This document shows, in pieces, positions 61,845 through 64,000 of a stretch of DNA of 64,000 nucleotides (within the stretch, counting starts at the first letter, position 1; the number at the start of each line of letters is the position of its first letter). The stretch is from Truepera sp965215315 (lineage in GTDB: Bacteria > Deinococcota > Deinococci > Deinococcales > Trueperaceae), in contig CBDCDB010000008.1 in assembly GCA_965215315.1 (NCBI GenBank), forward strand, positions 2,666,001 through 2,730,000, read 5' to 3'. The position numbers and the translations under genes are program-made. The notes below the pieces were generated by a model. That model was not told where the DNA came from, did not search any database, and was given only the letters and a program-made list of their open reading frames with translations.

Positions 61845-62741
61845 CTAGAGCGGTTCTTCAGCGGTCAAACGGCTGTTCCGGGTCGTAATAGCGACGCCTG
61901 TGAGCAAAACAAGCGCACCCAAGAGGGTCAGCAGTGGCGGAACTTCAGTGAAGAGGAGCAAAGCCAGCAGGCTTGCGCCGATGGGCTCGAGCAAAATCAC
62001 CGTAGCGACCACCGCCGGGTTCATGTGTTTTACGGCGTAGTTGTACGACGTATGACCGATAAGTTGCGGAATCAGCGCCAACAGTAAAATCCACAGGTAA
62101 CTTTCTGCGCTGTACCCGGTGTAGCTATATCCCAAAAAAAAGGGGAGGGGCAACAACACGAAGGCGGCAACGCCGTAAGCGACGCCGATATAGGCTTGCA
62201 AGCTGAGCCCGCGGTGCTGCGCGGCGCGGCCTAAAAGCAAGTAGGCGGCGGCGGCAACCGCGCCCACGAGCGCCAAGCTGTTGCCCAGAAAAGGTGCGCT
62301 GCTCGTTTCACCGACTGCGCCGCCAAACCCGATAAGTGCGCCGCCCAAGACCGCGACCAACATCCCGAGCATCGCGCTAAAGGGCGGAGCCAAACCGAGA
62401 AAAAGCCAGCTCGAGAGTGCCACCCACACGGGCGTCGTCGTTCCTAAACTCGTACTTGCAGCAACCGTCGTATAAGAGAGCGAACTAATCCAGGTTGCAA
62501 AGTGAAGCCCCAGCAGTATTCCGGCGAAAACAGCGTAGCCCAGGTTCTTGCGGGTCAGCGGGGTTTTACGGAGTGCCTGCACCGTCCAGGGCAACAAGAT
62601 AAGGCTCGCTAGCAGCATCCGGTACGCCGCGACGACGACACCAGGCGCGTCGGCGAGGCGGATAAAAATAGCCGAGAGGCTTACCGCGACGAGACCGACA
62701 CCCATGACAAGTGTGAGGCGCGAAGGCGAAGGGGCGTCCAT
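61845..62741 (-). CDS. EamA-family (DMT superfamily) transporter
   Basis: The 298-residue protein has about ten membrane helices in two EamA repeats. It shows VAVSLSAIFIRLADAPGVVV, ASSLGTTTPVWVALSSWL-like and the second-repeat ALIPQLIGHTSYNYAVKHMN, VVATVILLEPIGASLLALLL. Members export amino acids or other small metabolites. Substrate unknown. The ATG at 62741 is preceded by a short spacer without a strong ribosome site. Confidence 0.88.
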   Translation of the reverse strand: MDAPSPSRLTLVMGVGLVAVSLSAIFIRLADAPGVVVAAYRMLLASLILLPWTVQALRKTPLTRKNLGYAVFAGILLGLHFATWISSLSYTTVAASTSLGTTTPVWVALSSWLFLGLAPPFSAMLGMLVAVLGGALIGFGGAVGETSSAPFLGNSLALVGAVAAAAYLLLGRAAQHRGLSLQAYIGVAYGVAAFVLLPLPFFLGYSYTGYSAESYLWILLLALIPQLIGHTSYNYAVKHMNPAVVATVILLEPIGASLLALLLFTEVPPLLTLLGALVLLTGVAITTRNSRLTAEEPL

Positions 62742-63004
62742 ACCCTAATCGTACCTTGCCGGTTGGTTACAACCCGCTGTTACCGTAAGACCGGCGGCTA
62801 AGCGGTGGACTGTTAGGGACGTCCAGAAAGGCACTTTCACGCGCGTCCGATGCGCCTGCGAGTTTTGGCCTCGGCAGAGTCACGGCGTGGTGGCGTGCTG
62901 AGTTTGCTCACGCCGCATTATGAAACTACCGAATCCCGTAAAATCGTTGCAAGAAGTTCATATTCGAGAAGCCGAGCTTCGAGCCGCAGAAACGCGCAAA
63001 GCTG
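62742..63004. other. Intergenic region between the EamA and DUF423 genes
   Basis: No recognised gene. It contains a candidate 35-residue frame that starts at 62920. I see nothing else in it. Confidence 0.4.
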
Positions 63005-63027
63005 TCAGCTTGGCTTACCGAGCCTAA
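62920..63027 (+). CDS. Small ORF, 35 residues, unknown
   Basis: The frame MKLPNPVKSLQEVHIREAEL...SLAYRA is strongly helical and charged. It overlaps the 3' end of the convergent DUF423 gene by 23 bases. There is no ribosome site. Coding status uncertain. Confidence 0.25.
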   Translation: MKLPNPVKSLQEVHIREAELRAAETRKAVSLAYRA

Positions 63028-63397
63028 AACATAAAATTGCCCAACCGATGAGCTGCAGCACGCCGCCGATCGGGGCAACTGCGCCTAAAATCGATACGCC
63101 GCTCCATACGAGCGCGTAGAGGCTGCCGGAAAAGATCATGCTACCGGCAAAAAGCCACGGCGCAGCCCGCCAAGTTCTTGTGGGCAACGCGCCCAACGCC
63201 AGCAGACCGAGGGCGTGAAACATCTGGTAGCGGACGGCGGTTTGGTAGGTCTCGAGCCTCTCGGGTGTGAGCACGCCGCCAAGCGCGTGTGCGCCGAACG
63301 CGCCCAAAGCGACCCCTAAAAAGGCGAGCAGTGCGCCGAGTTGAGCCGGATTGATACGAGAACGTTCGGCCTTAGCAGTTTGAATCGTCGTTGCCAT
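63005..63397 (-). CDS. DUF423 family membrane protein
   Basis: The 130-residue protein has four hydrophobic segments: GALLAFLGVALGAFGAHALG, FHALGLLALGALPTRTW, LFAGSMIFSGSLYALVWSG and GAVAPIGGVLQLIGWAILC. This is the DUF423/YgdD pattern. I use the ATG at 63397, six bases after TATAAT, as a leaderless start; an upstream ATG at 63430 would lie inside the neighbouring gene. Function unknown. Confidence 0.85.
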   Translation of the reverse strand: MATTIQTAKAERSRINPAQLGALLAFLGVALGAFGAHALGGVLTPERLETYQTAVRYQMFHALGLLALGALPTRTWRAAPWLFAGSMIFSGSLYALVWSGVSILGAVAPIGGVLQLIGWAILCFRLGKPS

Positions 63398-63403
63398 TTC
63401 CCA

Positions 63404-63409
63404 ATTATA
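63404..63409 (-). promoter_or_regulatory. Perfect -10 box for leaderless DUF423 gene
   Basis: TATAAT on the minus strand ends six bases before the ATG (63397). It overlaps the stop of the upstream ABC ATPase gene. Confidence 0.6.
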
Positions 63410-64000
63410 GGGCGACCTCTGCGCGGGCATGGTCAGGGAACTGTTCCCTTTCCAGTGCGCCGTCAGAGAAGGTCAGCACCCGGTCTACCTCGTCCACTAA
63501 GCGCGCGTCGTGCGTCACCAAAATGACGGTGCGGCCCTCCTCGGCAGCCTGCCGGAGCGTAGCGACGACGACCTTACCGCTCTTTGAATCGAGGTTGCCG
63601 GTTGGTTCGTCGGCAAACACCACATCCGGGTCGTTGGCGAGCGCCCGCGCGACGCTGACGCGCTGCCGTTCGCCCCCAGAGAGTTTGTGCGGCAAGTGAT
63701 GGGCGCGTCCTTCCAGACCGAAGCGACTGAGTAACTCGAGCGCTTTCGTTTTACGCTCAGCGGTGCGAACACCCGCTAAACCCATCGGAAAGGCGACGTT
63801 CTGCCACGCGTTTTGCACCGCAATCAGGTTGTATGACTGAAACACAAAGCCGAAACGCCGTAAGCGTAGCTCGGCCCGTTCGTTTTCGGGCAAGGTGCTG
63901 ACTACTGTCTCGCCGAGCCTGACCTCACCGGCAGTCGGCGTGTCGAGCCCGGCGAGCAGGTTCAGCAGCGTCGTTTTACCTGAACCCGACGGCCCCATAA
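63405..64000 (-). CDS. ABC transporter ATPase, MacB/LolD type (partial, 5' end off the window)
   Basis: About 198 residues are present. Walker A is at the very edge (MGPSGSGKTTLLNLLAGLD), so about 35 N-terminal residues lie beyond the window. It has FGFVFQSYNLIAVQNAWQNV (Q-loop), LSGGERQRVSVARALANDPD (signature), VVFADEPTGNLDSKSGKVVV (Walker B) and VILVTHDARLVDEVD (H-loop). The MacB/LolD subfamily serves FtsX-type permeases. No permease follows downstream; DUF423 does. Confidence 0.92.
   Translation of the reverse strand, partial: MGPSGSGKTTLLNLLAGLDTPTAGEVRLGETVVSTLPENERAELRLRRFGFVFQSYNLIAVQNAWQNVAFPMGLAGVRTAERKTKALELLSRFGLEGRAHHLPHKLSGGERQRVSVARALANDPDVVFADEPTGNLDSKSGKVVVATLRQAAEEGRTVILVTHDARLVDEVDRVLTFSDGALEREQFPDHARAEVAL

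Overview
The window looks like chromosomal DNA from a member of the Deinococcota, probably outside Deinococcus and Thermus proper (a Truepera-like lineage is my best guess). The reasons are a 1525-residue RpoC with the long Thermus-type insertion, a Thermus-like rifampicin region in RpoB, an L33 close to the Thermus form, a CarD-family regulator, and several genes whose -10 box ends 5-6 bases before the ATG (leaderless starts). The hexamer CTCGAG is strikingly frequent in ordinary genes.

Region by region: 0-4.6 kb is an insertion-sequence island (IS110, then an IS982 split by an IS5-family element) next to a partial ABC permease and a decayed DUF5694 gene. 4.7-15.9 kb is an envelope-lipid region: a GT2 glycosyltransferase, a flippase-like membrane protein and UDP-galactopyranose mutase. 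It continues as a tight minus-strand operon (serine-palmitoyltransferase-like enzyme, YghO-like GNAT acyltransferase, CPBP protease, epimerase/reductase, GT28 glycosyltransferase) that I read as a candidate sphingolipid/glycolipid pathway. 16-28 kb mixes housekeeping genes (purQ, ftsE, nucleoside hydrolase, SDR), a LOV-HTH blue-light regulator, two stress proteins and many IS630-family insertions, including two apparently identical copies in direct orientation. 28-34 kb holds a RIO kinase and the ATP-grasp / alpha-E / transglutaminase cluster. 35-37.5 kb is a two-component system.

37.6-43.2 kb looks foreign (more AT-rich, few CTCGAG) and is the most unusual part. A TPR plus winged-helix (SARP-like) regulator converges on a 40-residue exported peptide gene. 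A second secreted peptide gene (76 residues) is transcribed divergently and leads into a DUF5819/SdpA-like protein, an HTTM/SdpB-like membrane protein and a serine beta-lactamase-like hydrolase. The two peptide genes share an intergenic region with SARP-type direct repeats (GGTTACG, 4-base spacer, GGTTACG). I propose a peptide signalling or peptide-maturation system.

43.3-63.4 kb is core genome: dcd, polX, the tRNA-Thr/Tyr/Gly/Thr-tuf cluster, rpmG-secE-nusG-rplKAJL, rpoBC, a YqgF/RuvC-like protein, a GNAT enzyme, carD, an EamA transporter and DUF423. The order thr-tyr-gly-thr-tuf-secE-nusG-rplKAJL-rpoBC is the same as in Escherichia coli. The window ends inside a MacB/LolD-type ABC ATPase gene. 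I found no rRNA, CRISPR array or prophage.
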